Part shown: positions 16,403 to 24,851 of the stretch, piece after piece
Position numbering within the stretch: the first letter of the stretch is position 1
Layout: each line of letters opens with the position of its first letter
From: an uncultured Poribacteria bacterium
GTDB lineage: Bacteria > Poribacteria > WGA-4E > WGA-3G
Assembly: GCA_951828385.1 (NCBI GenBank)
Contig: OX639973.1
Location: 5,757,200-5,821,199, forward strand
Direction of reading: 5' to 3'
DNA length: 64,000 bases
Translations under genes and position numbers: made by a program
The notes under the pieces: generated by a model
What the model was told of the DNA's origin: nothing
Seen by the model: only the letters and a program-made list of their open reading frames with translations
Database searches by the model: none

Positions 16403-17299
16403 TCATGATGCCAAATCGTCGAGCATCTGGCGGATGTTGTGTTCGCCACTATCAATAAATAGCGGTGCTAAGGGACCTCTACCGTGTAAGGTTTGAAGTA
16501 GCATATCAATCTGTATCATACGCTGCTGTGGTGTGTAGCACCTGAGCCACCTTTTAACGAAGTCACGCGCCGGTCTTGGGTTACCAGTCCTCAGCGAGCG
16601 AGTGCTTTTACGCCATGCCTGCCATCTGAAGGAGTGTCCGCAGCCTTGACATTCGAGTTTTTCGTCTTTCTTTTTTAAACTCTTGCGGTAATCCCGCCAT
16701 CGGCGTTTGTAGCCGCAGGCAGTACATTCGATGTTGCCGTGCTGATGGCGCGCGTCCGCTTGGCACTTCGGACATTGCAGCGCAGGACTGGATTTCCGAG
16801 CTCTGGCAACTGGATTTCTTGGCGGTGGATCTGGTCTCCGGACGAGGTTAAGGCAGTATGGGCAGGGCAAATGGATGCGGGTTCTCGCCGATTGCTTGTA
16901 GGCTTTTTGGGACCAAGTTTTACCACAGTCGCATCGCAACTCATCGGTTTTCTGTAGGACAGCACGACACTCAAAGCATCTCGGTGTATCACGCAGTGCT
17001 TGACGGCAATCGCGCCAGAGGAGCCGTTTGGTGCAATGTGTGCAGCGAAACCAGTTCTGGTGATGCCTTCCTTCGCCGGTACTAAAGAGTGGGTCAATCT
17101 GGCGTACTACTTTTGTCTTGCACTGCGGACAAGGCACTCGCCCTTCGCGGAAGACATCAGCGACTGTGGCGATGTCGGTACAGCGCGCATGAAGCTCCCA
17201 ACCGACATCGTGTAACAATAAATCATCGTAAATGCCGAGTCGGGCATATCGGTAAAGCCGACGGATTTTGATGGGTTTTACGCGAGGTGCCCAATCCAC
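16403..17299 (-). CDS. Protein built of serial zinc ribbons with W-x(n)-R tails
   Basis: I do not recognise this 298-residue protein as a named family. It starts with GTG behind an aaggagg site. It contains about four zinc-ribbon units, each with a knuckle like CPQC, CFEC, CPYC or CPKC followed by a second knuckle (CTHC, CDC, CTAC, CQGC). The second knuckle is followed by a tail such as LLWRDCRQAL, RRWRDYRKSL or FRWQAWRKST. The C-terminus (QRMIQIDMLLQTLHGRGPLAP...) is helical and lacks Cys. Lys/Arg content suggests nucleic-acid binding. It is probably cytoplasmic. Confidence 0.75.
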   Translation of the reverse strand: MDWAPRVKPIKIRRLYRYARLGIYDDLLLHDVGWELHARCTDIATVADVFREGRVPCPQCKTKVVRQIDPLFSTGEGRHHQNWFRCTHCTKRLLWRDCRQALRDTPRCFECRAVLQKTDELRCDCGKTWSQKAYKQSARTRIHLPCPYCLNLVRRPDPPPRNPVARARKSSPALQCPKCQADARHQHGNIECTACGYKRRWRDYRKSLKKKDEKLECQGCGHSFRWQAWRKSTRSLRTGNPRPARDFVKRWLRCYTPQQRMIQIDMLLQTLHGRGPLAPLFIDSGEHNIRQMLDDLAS

Positions 17300-17321
17300 A
17301 ATAGTGCCTCCTTAACATTGA

Positions 17322-17338
17322 TGCGGTTGCAAACCGCA
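17322..17338. repeat. Short palindrome TGCGGTT-GCA-AACCGCA
   Basis: A perfect 7-bp stem in the gap between the Gfo gene and the zinc-ribbon gene. The same stem sequence recurs at 63870-63896 in a longer hairpin. Confidence 0.6.
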
Positions 17339-17361
17339 CCTACCGGGTTTAGGGTTGTAGG

Positions 17362-18381
17362 TTACGCTGGAATTTGAATGACTTCTCCGGTTTCGATGCT
17401 ACGACTCATCGCCTCTAAGACGCGCATGTTCTGATAGGAGTCTTCAAGACTTGAGTGTGGTTGCGTCCCTGCTTGCAGCGATCTTGCCCAATGCTGCATC
17501 TCTTCGAGATAGCCGGGTCTGCCGATGCCGTGATATGCAGTGTTGAGGTCCCACTCTTCAGTCGGTGTATCTGCATAACCACCACCGAAGCCGAGCCATG
17601 TCGGATTACGATAACGGCGTAACTTGCGTGTCTCCAACACCTGAATCGCTTGATTGCCCGTGCCTTTGACAAAAACCATCGCTTCTAAAACCGGACCGGT
17701 GCCGAGCGTCATCGTGCCGATACCGCCGTTCTCGTAACGCAGGTTCACGGACATTGAGACGGTACTCGATGCGGCATCAACCGTGCCTGTCGCGTAGACT
17801 TCGCTGACCTGCCCCATAAAGAAACGCATGCAATCGGTGGGGTGGATGACCTGATCGAGCATGAAGGGCCACGCAAAAGGCGAGCCCGCCTCCTGAAGCC
17901 GGGGACCCGGTGCGAGGTATCGGGTATGGTATTGGTTGGTTTCACCGAACTCATCTTCGTCTATTAACTGTTTGGCAATCTGATGCGCGGGGGCATGTCG
18001 CCACATGGTGCCGACCATCCCCGTTTTGCCGGTCTCAATAGAGACATCAACGAGCATCTTCGCGCCTTCAGCGGTAGTCGCGGGCGGTTTTTCTGTATAG
18101 ATATGATAGCCTTGTTGGAGACACGCAATACCGATGTCCCGATGCAGTTTATCTTCTGGTCTACCCACAACAGCCACAGCGTAGAGATCTTCATTTTTGA
18201 ACATCTCGTTGTAATCGGTGTAGTGGCGGAGCGCGCCGAACCTTCGGGCATTCGACTCTGCTTTCTCCTCAACGAGGTCACACGTAGCAACAAATTCAAA
18301 CTCTGGCACCATCGGTATACACTGCTGCAATTGCGACGACATACCACCACAACCGATAAAAGCGATTCGGATTTTGTCCAT
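17362..18381 (-). CDS. Gfo/Idh/MocA family oxidoreductase
   Basis: A 339-residue NAD(P)-dependent dehydrogenase of sugars or related polyols. The Rossmann motif is IAFIGCGGMSSQLQ (about 5-18), and the signature YTEKPPATTAEGAKM (about 95-110) contains the conserved Lys. The C-terminal half (from about 130) is the alpha/beta domain with HPTDCMRFFMG. A ggag site precedes the ATG. The substrate cannot be inferred. It is one of four genes of the family in the window. Confidence 0.9.
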   Translation of the reverse strand: MDKIRIAFIGCGGMSSQLQQCIPMVPEFEFVATCDLVEEKAESNARRFGALRHYTDYNEMFKNEDLYAVAVVGRPEDKLHRDIGIACLQQGYHIYTEKPPATTAEGAKMLVDVSIETGKTGMVGTMWRHAPAHQIAKQLIDEDEFGETNQYHTRYLAPGPRLQEAGSPFAWPFMLDQVIHPTDCMRFFMGQVSEVYATGTVDAASSTVSMSVNLRYENGGIGTMTLGTGPVLEAMVFVKGTGNQAIQVLETRKLRRYRNPTWLGFGGGYADTPTEEWDLNTAYHGIGRPGYLEEMQHWARSLQAGTQPHSSLEDSYQNMRVLEAMSRSIETGEVIQIPA

Positions 18382-18419
18382 AGTGTTTTATTCTCCAATT
18401 CGTGTTTAAGTGAAGATCC

Positions 18420-18986
18420 TTATTCAAAAAGTTGCGCAACTCGACAGGCAAACCCTGGCACGACATCCTCACCGGTAAGTGTGTCAGCACCCGTAAACAC
18501 CTTAATGTCTGTTTCAGAACGATATACTGTTACTGTTTTCATGACAGATTCAACGACCCATACCATTTGGGTGCCTGCATCCAGATAAGCCTGTACCTTT
18601 TCAGTGATGCGCCACTGAACATCTGTTGGTGAGACGACTTCAACAGCAAAATCTGGTGGAATTGGGGACCCTTTACTCTCATCTTCAGGCAGGTGATCGG
18701 TTGAAATAAACGCCACATCCGGTTTCATCCCGCGTTCTCCCACTTTGAATCCTGCTTCTACATACACATCTCCTAACTGATTTTCGCTTACGTATGTAAA
18801 TAAATAGTGGGTGATTCTCGCACTAATCTTCGCATGTCCTAATGACGGAGACGACATCGGTACTAATTCTCCTTTAACGTATTCATATCCGTCTATATCG
18901 CGTGTAAGAAATTCCTCGACTGTCATCGTGGTGTGTTCAGGCGGGTGCATTTCTTGTGCGCCTTCGGAAACTTCTTGTAAATCCAT
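18420..18986 (-). CDS. Uma2 family (DUF820) restriction-like nuclease
   Basis: A 188-residue protein with the family layout: MTVEEFLTRDIDGYEYVKGELV near the start, GHAKISARITHYL, KPDVAFIS (Asp), DFAVEVVSPTD (Glu) and ITEKVQAYLDAGTQMVWVV. These give the D...E-x-V..K core of PD-(D/E)XK nucleases. I start at 18986, 7 bases after ggagg, not at the ATG two codons earlier. The family is abundant in cyanobacteria and some uncultivated phyla; its biological target is not known. Confidence 0.9.
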   Translation of the reverse strand: MDLQEVSEGAQEMHPPEHTTMTVEEFLTRDIDGYEYVKGELVPMSSPSLGHAKISARITHYLFTYVSENQLGDVYVEAGFKVGERGMKPDVAFISTDHLPEDESKGSPIPPDFAVEVVSPTDVQWRITEKVQAYLDAGTQMVWVVESVMKTVTVYRSETDIKVFTGADTLTGEDVVPGFACRVAQLFE

Positions 18987-19127
18987 TTTCATTCCTCCGT
19001 AATGTGTTTGCGGTCTAAAGCCCTTAGAACGTCTTCACGTGAAGATAGACAAGCAATCAAGAAAGTAAGTAGGTTTCTTTTCTAACGGCCATAAGGTTTA
19101 GCAAAAGGCAAAATGTGGAAAATCTAT

Positions 19128-19850
19128 TCACAAACTTATCCCCAATAGATCTGCTAACTCGTTAAAATCACTGGCGACAAGGTCAGAAGGGTGTGCGGTC
19201 ACCTCTCGGATATTGTCAGGTCCATATTCCAAAGGACGTAGCACGAGGGCCGTCTGAAAACCGACGGCTTGCGCGGCTCGGAGATCACCGGGATGCGCGG
19301 CGACCATCATGACTTGATTCGGAGATAAACCCAGTAGGTCTGCAGCGGTTTGATAAACTTCAGGGTCCGGTTTGTAATGCTGTGTTAACTCAGCGGACAA
19401 GATACAATCCCACGGCAGTCCAGCGAATTTTGCCATGTTCGTTAATAGCGCGACGTTGCCGTTAGAGAGCGGGGCGACGATATACCGCTTACGCAGCCGT
19501 TTCAAGCCACTGATAGCATCGGGCCAGGGTTTGAGCCGGTGCCAAACCTGATTCAGATGATCTTTTTCCGTTTCGTTTAAGCCGGTAATGTCAAACGCAT
19601 CAAGCAAATCCTCTAAGATGCGCCGATGCAGTGCGTCAATGTTCTGCCACGGTAATTCGCCACGCCGAACCTTGTCCATTGCGGGTCCATATCCGGCACG
19701 CCATTTCAAGGCGAACTCCGCCCAATCAATATCAATGCCGTGGGTATCCCCAAATTCTTTGCCTTCGGCAACGATTGAACTGTACCAATCCACGACTGTG
19801 CCGAAAATATCAAAGGTGAGTGCTTTGATGTCGGAACGTGCGCTTTGCAT
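19128..19850 (-). CDS. HAD superfamily hydrolase, haloacid dehalogenase type II
   Basis: A 240-residue protein. Motif 1 is ALTFDIFGTVVDW with the nucleophile Asp at about 14, motif 2 is PLSNGN (about 132), motif 3 Lys is in HYKPDPEVYQ (about 156) and motif 4 is MVAAHPGDLRAAQAVG. The sequence GTVVDW with an adjacent cap fits (S)-2-haloacid dehalogenases and relatives, but physiological substrates of such genes are seldom known. An aaggat site precedes the ATG. Confidence 0.88.
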   Translation of the reverse strand: MQSARSDIKALTFDIFGTVVDWYSSIVAEGKEFGDTHGIDIDWAEFALKWRAGYGPAMDKVRRGELPWQNIDALHRRILEDLLDAFDITGLNETEKDHLNQVWHRLKPWPDAISGLKRLRKRYIVAPLSNGNVALLTNMAKFAGLPWDCILSAELTQHYKPDPEVYQTAADLLGLSPNQVMMVAAHPGDLRAAQAVGFQTALVLRPLEYGPDNIREVTAHPSDLVASDFNELADLLGISL

Positions 19851-20025
19851 CGTCTTATATCCTTCCGATTCGCGTTCGCCTACAATTTGCCAAGAAGGTG
19901 TCCCATTTCTTCTTTTAACCTAATTCACATCATACACGAACCTGTTCTGATTGTCTATTGAATTTAGAGATTTACAGTTGCCAGTTGGCTAAGAATAGCA
20001 TATCCGATCTCGCCATGAAAATCCA

Positions 20026-20066
20026 CAAAAAAAGCACTCTGACGTGGGGTTGTACGCCAGAGTGCT
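20026..20066 (-). terminator. Rho-independent terminator of the sigma factor gene
   Basis: On the minus strand AGCACTCTGGCG, a 10-base loop, CGTCAGAGTGCT and a run of seven T. It lies 40 bases after the sigma gene stop. Confidence 0.85.
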
Positions 20067-20105
20067 AAACGGCTTATTGTTATCCGAAGTCGAAAGACTT
20101 CAATA

Positions 20106-20696
20106 TTATAAGTTCGCTCTATAGGGTGCTAAAAATTTCCGGAGTTGTTGAATCGCGGCGTTTTTTCGCGAGGCAACGGTACCAATCGGACATTCGAGGA
20201 GCGTCGCGACCTCCTGATACGACAACCCTTGAACTTCTGTCAAGCGGAACACCACTTGATGTTCCTTCGATAACTTAGCAATTGCAGCTTGAATCGCCTC
20301 GTAAGTTTCTTGGGCGATGATCAGTCCCTCCGGGGAGTAACGTGTATCCGCTATAGCAACAGCAATTGGGTGAGAGTATTCATTATCGTCTCCATACTGC
20401 GTATCCAATGATTCAACCTGAGGGGTCCTCTGCTCTTTCGCCAACTGTTTCAAACAGACATTCTTGGCGATGTGATACAGGAATGTTCTAAATTTGGCAA
20501 TAGGGCGGTACGACGGGACGCAGCGCCATAACCGTAAGAATGTTTCCTGACAGAGGTCTTCCGCAAGCGTTCGGTTTTTGACGAACCGATAGATAAAGTT
20601 TAAAGTGTTTGTATAGTGTCGATCGGTTAAAATTCGGAATGCGTCTCTGTTTCCATCCTTGACAGAGAGCATCAACTGCTCGTCAGTGTGTATCAT
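20106..20696 (-). CDS. ECF-type RNA polymerase sigma factor
   Basis: A 196-residue sigma-70 family protein. Region 2 is seen in HYTNTLNFIYRFVKNRTLAE (about 28-47) followed by DLCQETFLRLW, and region 4 in LSKEHQVVFRLTEVQGLSYQ with the helix-turn-helix EVATLLECPIGTVASR (about 155-185). The start at 20696 follows gaggag; the frame continues upstream 44 codons without support. No anti-sigma gene is adjacent, so its control is unknown; a leader frame upstream may matter. A terminator follows. Confidence 0.93.
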   Translation of the reverse strand: MIHTDEQLMLSVKDGNRDAFRILTDRHYTNTLNFIYRFVKNRTLAEDLCQETFLRLWRCVPSYRPIAKFRTFLYHIAKNVCLKQLAKEQRTPQVESLDTQYGDDNEYSHPIAVAIADTRYSPEGLIIAQETYEAIQAAIAKLSKEHQVVFRLTEVQGLSYQEVATLLECPIGTVASRKNAAIQQLRKFLAPYRANL

Positions 20697-20722
20697 GCTT
20701 GTCTCCTCAAATGAGGAGCGTT

Positions 20723-20989
20723 TCAAGCGAAGGCGCGTAACCCTCCTTCCATTCCAAGGTAGTGGAGGATGCCTGCTTGTTCGCTCCTTGGCCTGTGCCT
20801 TCTCCATAATCGAGTCGTAGTCCAACAACGGTGCACGTCGGCAGTTTTAGATGCCCGTGCCTTCCTTGAAGTGCGCTCTCCTAAAGCGCAATCTCTATCA
20901 TCGCTTCTACTACCGCTATTCCATATACTCTTGCCAACACCCCAGGTGTGAGGCGTTGCCGTTGTTAAACACAAAACACTTTGATACAT
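20723..20989 (-). CDS. Possible 88-residue leader frame upstream of the sigma gene
   Basis: AGGAGGG lies 8 bases before an ATG (20989) that opens 88 codons and ends 26 bases before the sigma start. The product (MYQSVLCLTTATP..., then Arg/Ser rich) has no recognisable domain and unusual composition. The ribosome binding site is among the best in the window. It could be a regulatory leader, a small Arg-rich protein or a false frame. The remainder of the 20990-21183 gap is AT-rich and empty. Confidence 0.4.
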   Translation of the reverse strand: MYQSVLCLTTATPHTWGVGKSIWNSGSRSDDRDCALGERTSRKARASKTADVHRCWTTTRLWRRHRPRSEQAGILHYLGMEGGLRAFA

Positions 20990-21183
20990 TATTATAACCC
21001 TCCTATTAGGTTACTCATCAGACAGGGGTAATATTCGGCACCCCTTTTTTTAGTCACAAAAAAACTCTTAATGGTTTAATCCATACATTTTGAAACAATT
21101 CATTTAAAATTGAAAAAAAATAGACTTTTGCAGTTTTAACCCCAATTTTTCCCCAATTTTTCAAGCGGTGCGCGGTATTTTCC

Positions 21184-22290
21184 TCACGCCACTTCTGGCT
21201 GAAACGGCTCTAAGGGTAGTGAAGGCTGCCCGGTTGTGAGCAATTCAGCGATCAGTTGCCCTGTAATCGGCGCGAGAAGAATGCCATTTTTGAAATGTCC
21301 CGATGCTAAGACAACATTGTCATACCCGGGTAGATAACCGAGTAGGGGACCTTTCTTGGCATAAGGCCGTAAACCCGCCCACGTTTGCACGAAGGCACTA
21401 TCTGCGAGTTGAGAGGCGATGGTAATGCCAGCGTCAATCATCTGTTTCGCTCCGTCTACCGTCGCGGTTTTGTCATAGCCGACAAATTCTACTGTCGCAC
21501 CGAGTAGAACTTTGCCATCCACCCTCGGCACGATATAGATGTCGAGTCCATCAACAACATGCTGAAAAAGTGGTGGCATCGTTTCAATGAGGACGATCTG
21601 GCCCTTCACAGGTTCAATCTGGATCGGAACGCCAAGTTGGGTCATCAATGTACCCGCCCAGCATCCAGCAGCAATCACGAAGGTATCGGCGTATAAGGTC
21701 TCACCATTCACAACAATACCAATGACACGTCCGCTTTCTTTGACAAAGTTCGTAACAGGGTTGCCTAATCGGAACTTCGCGCCGAGTTTCGCAGCGCCCT
21801 TTGCGAGTGCTGTCACCATCTTTGGGTTGCGTACCTGTGCGTCCTCAGGAAACAGCACCGCGCCAACGATAGACTTTGAGAGTGCTGGCTCTAACTGCCA
21901 TGCCTGTTCGGGGGTCAAGACTTCCGCTGAAAAGCCGCGTTTCACGCGTCGGTCCGCGAGTCCAATTAACCCGGCTGCTTCGGCTTGGTTGAAAAATACT
22001 GACAGTGTACCAGACTGAATAAACTCAATATCTATCTGGGTTTCCGCCCGGAGTTCTTCCGCTAACACCGGATAGCGTTCAAGGCTCGCACGACACAGCG
22101 TTGGATACGGCTCATGCGTTGAGGCGTGTGAGGTTAAAATCCCTGCGCCTGCCCAAGAGGCTTCTGTGCCGACGGTGGGTGCTTTGTCAATCAATAGCGG
22201 TTTTATGTCCCGCTTGGCAAGATTGTAAGCGATGGCACACCCGATAATACCGCCGCCGATAATGATAACATCCGCGTGATCTCGGTTCAA
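21184..22290 (-). CDS. thiO: Glycine oxidase ThiO (FAD-dependent, thiamine synthesis)
   Basis: A 368-residue D-amino-acid-oxidase-fold flavoprotein. The FAD motif VIIIGGGIIGCAIAYNLAKR (about 9-28) opens it, and LLIDKAP closes the Rossmann unit. EASWAGAGILTSHAS and RPYAKKGPLLGYLPGYDNVV (C-terminal) fit ThiO, which oxidises glycine to iminoglyoxylate for the thiazole of thiamine. The start is TTG, placed by ggagg 5 bases before it. No other thi gene is near. Confidence 0.82.
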   Translation of the reverse strand: MNRDHADVIIIGGGIIGCAIAYNLAKRDIKPLLIDKAPTVGTEASWAGAGILTSHASTHEPYPTLCRASLERYPVLAEELRAETQIDIEFIQSGTLSVFFNQAEAAGLIGLADRRVKRGFSAEVLTPEQAWQLEPALSKSIVGAVLFPEDAQVRNPKMVTALAKGAAKLGAKFRLGNPVTNFVKESGRVIGIVVNGETLYADTFVIAAGCWAGTLMTQLGVPIQIEPVKGQIVLIETMPPLFQHVVDGLDIYIVPRVDGKVLLGATVEFVGYDKTATVDGAKQMIDAGITIASQLADSAFVQTWAGLRPYAKKGPLLGYLPGYDNVVLASGHFKNGILLAPITGQLIAELLTTGQPSLPLEPFQPEVA

Positions 22291-22337
22291 GGTTTCCTCC
22301 GTTTTACCAAAAATCGCAACGACTACAAGTTATGGAT

Positions 22338-22366
22338 AGTTTAGCACATTCTCGGTCACTTGTCAA
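22338..22366 (-). promoter_or_regulatory. thiO promoter
   Basis: On the minus strand TTGACA, 17 bases, TAAACT, about 50 bases before the thiO start. I see no TPP riboswitch in the short leader. Confidence 0.65.
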
Positions 22367-22410
22367 TCTGGCTTGAGGCATTCCGCAGGGCCATTTAGTT
22401 TTAAGATTTG

Positions 22411-23013
22411 TCATAAGATGAGGTTAACTGCGAGTTTAGTTTCTGAAGCGAAAAGTCGCAATGTTTCAGCGATTTTTGTATATCCGTTAAAGCGTAAGAC
22501 CGACATGGCAGTGTTGCGTAAGGCTGCCATAACGTGAGGCATACTTCCCGTTCTTGCTTGTGAGGCATCTTCACGGAATGCTGTGTCTCTGACCTAATGG
22601 ACCTTGTTCTCTATAGTCCAATGTCCACGCTGGAGTTTGATCAAATCTTTTGCGGAAGCGACTTCTGGTGAGAGACTCGTTATACAATACTGTGTATGAC
22701 GGCTGACTTCACCTGTTTTCGTATTTTCTCTATGAGTTTGGTAGCGATAAACCTGTGCGATCCCTGGCCAGTTGATGTAATCTGTCAACACTGTGCTTGC
22801 TGTAACCGTGCGCGTTGTGATACACCCGCGTGCTTTTTCAACATCGGTATGTGTATCAAGATGTGCGCCTTCTTCGGTGTGTAGGTTCTCAAAGCGTCGC
22901 TTTTCAACTTCGGGTGTGTCTGTCTCCGAGAGGGGCAGGGTCATAGTTAGGTTTTCCTTGACATCTGGTCTCTTGTTATGATATGCTAATTCAGTAAAGT
23001 GTATTGATTTGTA
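22411..23013 (-). pseudogene. Decayed ISAs1 family transposase (C-terminal half, one in-frame TAG)
   Basis: The minus-strand frame from 23013 reads YHNKRPDVKENLTM, then TRTVTASTVLTDYINWPGIA, QYCITSLSP and RGHWTIENKVH, all hallmarks of ISAs1/H-repeat transposases. It meets TAG at 22594-22596 where the family has an aromatic residue, then continues in the same frame with VRDTAFREDASQARTGS and MAALRNTAMSVLR to a TGA at 22411. About the first half of the family length is missing. No terminal repeats were found. Confidence 0.85.
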
Positions 23014-23087
23014 TTACGTTAACTTGTGGTAAAAAATTACCGCTCGGAGTCTGGATGTACATGTGCCAACTGATTTGCCATTACGGA

Positions 23088-23546
23088 ATGGACATCTTAG
23101 AAATGACGGATCTTGAACTTTATGAGGTTGGGATTAAGGAGCTTACAGAACAACTTGGACCCGCGTATACTGCAAAATTTCTCCAGCAGTGCAAACCGAA
23201 TGAGTACGATTATTCTCTTGAGCGGCACAAATTGTTGGCAAACCAACCGGATATTGACACGATTGCAAAGCGTATCCAGCAACGAGAAGCGGAAGAACGC
23301 ATCAAAGCGGAGCGGATCGCTGCATGGCGCAAGGGCTTATTAGAACTCACCGATATTGAAATCTATGAACTCGCGCTTGAAATCCTTATAGACAAATTTA
23401 GTGTTTATGGGTTTATAAGGTTCTTCCAACAGCATTTCAAAAACCTCAATGCTGATCAGGCCATCGATCCGCCGCAGCATTTGCCAGATGGCGGTGCCAG
23501 CGTAATGCCTCCCTCGCAGCTGCACGAATCTGAACCGCAGGATTGA
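23088..23546 (+). CDS. Protein with an internal duplicated ~35-residue domain
   Basis: I cannot name this 152-residue protein. It has two copies of a helical unit: MTDLELYEVGIKELTEQLGP then AYTAKFLQQ at the start, and LTDIEIYELALEILIDKFSV then YGFIRFFQQ at about 85-115. Following the first unit is EYDYSLERHKLL, a pattern I recall from cyanobacterial hypothetical proteins. The tail is Pro-rich and disordered. The start is uncertain (23055, 23088 and 23103 are possible). It is followed 38 bases later by a small acidic gene and might be a two-gene unit. Confidence 0.6.
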   Translation: MDILEMTDLELYEVGIKELTEQLGPAYTAKFLQQCKPNEYDYSLERHKLLANQPDIDTIAKRIQQREAEERIKAERIAAWRKGLLELTDIEIYELALEILIDKFSVYGFIRFFQQHFKNLNADQAIDPPQHLPDGGASVMPPSQLHESEPQD

Positions 23547-23584
23547 AGGGAAGCACTTAGAATGCTTTGATAGAGAGACAAACA

Positions 23585-23791
23585 ATGAAACAGAACGAAT
23601 TTACGCCAGATTGGGATAAAGAACGCGGACAAAGTGTCAGCGCGTCCTACGAGCAACAAACAGAAGATGAAGCCGTTGCCGACGATGAGGCTGCATCGCA
23701 GAATGAATTCAACGTGCTGCTGGAAGTCCTTGCGGAATTGGGACCCGCCGTGTGTGAGTGGATCCTTGAGGCCTTAGTTGATAGTCAATGA
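23585..23791 (+). CDS. Small acidic hypothetical protein
   Basis: A 68-residue protein: an acidic, disordered first half (TEDEAVADDEAAS) and a hydrophobic C-terminal helix (FNVLLEVLAELGPAVCEWIL). Its final GPAV segment loosely resembles the domain repeat of the preceding gene. The ribosome binding site is weak. It may be a partner of the gene at 23088. Confidence 0.5.
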   Translation: MKQNEFTPDWDKERGQSVSASYEQQTEDEAVADDEAASQNEFNVLLEVLAELGPAVCEWILEALVDSQ

Positions 23792-23915
23792 AAAAGAGAG
23801 TAAGGTGCCTAATAGATACATTAACGGTGATTTTGAGTTCGAGAAAAAAGAAAAATAGTTATTCAAGTTATGCAGTCTTCGTCATAAAATAAGAGAGGAT
23901 TACCAGATTATTCCT

Positions 23916-24851
23916 ATGAAAATAGCAAATGCCCCATGTTCGTGGGGCGTGCTTGAGTTTGAATTAGACGGTGAAGCACCCGGTTACGCACAAGTATTAG
24001 ACGAGATGCAGGCCATCGGTTATATCGGCACCGAACTCGGAGATTGGGGATTTATGCCGACAAATGCGGGTCAGCTCCGCGACGAACTCGCGAAGCGACA
24101 ATTAACGCTGTTAGGTGTGTTTGTAGGGGTGGCACTCGCCGATGCGAAAACGCATGCCGCGGGTGAAGCGACAGCACTGCGTCACGCCCGATTGTTAGCA
24201 GATGTCGGCGGAAAGACGCCGTTCATCGTGCTTTCAGATGATAACGCCACCACGGAACTACGCACCTACTATGCCGGTCGTGTCCGTCCTGAACACGGGT
24301 TAACACCAGCACAGTGGGATACTTTTGTACAGGGCACACATCGGATCGCGCAATCGGTCCGAGACGAGACTGGACTTCGCACCGTTTTTCATCCGCATTG
24401 TGCAGGGTATATAGAGACAGCAGCGGAGGTGGATACATTGATGGAACACACCGATCCGAATCTCGTTGGGTTATGTTTCGATACCGGACATTACCGATTC
24501 GGTGGCGGTGATCCGCTTGAAGCGTATGCTCGGCATGCCGACCGAATCTGGCATGTCCATTTCAAGGATTGCCAGCCTGACATCGCTGCCCGTTCTCGGA
24601 AAAATGAGTGGGATTACTTTGCATCTGTCGGAAACGGTGTTTTTTGCGAATTAGGCAACGGAGATGTCGATTTCCCTGCGTTCCTTACGGAGTTGCGAAG
24701 TCGGGATTACGACGGTTGGATTGTCGTGGAGCAAGATGTCCTACCGGGGATGGGAAGTCCTTATGAGAGTGCGGAACGGAACCTTCGGTATCTAAATTCA
24801 ATCCTATTAAGAATAAAAAACAACGTTAGCGTTAGGAGTAATATTAGATGA
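23916..24851 (+). CDS. Sugar phosphate isomerase/epimerase, IolE-like
   Basis: A 311-residue TIM-barrel protein of the AP-endonuclease-2 fold. The opening IANAPCSWGVLEFE is the hallmark of inosose dehydratase (IolE) and its relatives. Metal ligands fit VVEQDV (Glu near 272), FDTGHY (about 190) and HVHFKD (about 208). The stop overlaps the next start (ATGA), so translation with the downstream dehydrogenase is coupled. IolE would dehydrate 2-keto-myo-inositol, but other xylose-isomerase-like activities are possible. The ribosome binding site (agagga) is distant from the ATG. Confidence 0.78.
   Translation: MKIANAPCSWGVLEFELDGEAPGYAQVLDEMQAIGYIGTELGDWGFMPTNAGQLRDELAKRQLTLLGVFVGVALADAKTHAAGEATALRHARLLADVGGKTPFIVLSDDNATTELRTYYAGRVRPEHGLTPAQWDTFVQGTHRIAQSVRDETGLRTVFHPHCAGYIETAAEVDTLMEHTDPNLVGLCFDTGHYRFGGGDPLEAYARHADRIWHVHFKDCQPDIAARSRKNEWDYFASVGNGVFCELGNGDVDFPAFLTELRSRDYDGWIVVEQDVLPGMGSPYESAERNLRYLNSILLRIKNNVSVRSNIR

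Noticed and set aside
20697-20828. N-terminal extension of the sigma factor
   Set aside because: The extra 44 codons are not sigma-like, and a gaggag site sits directly before the internal ATG at 20696.
22594-22596. TAG in the ISAs1 frame as a recoded amino acid
   Set aside because: All well-supported genes here use stop codons in the standard way, and the transposase is already missing its first half, so a nonsense mutation is simpler.
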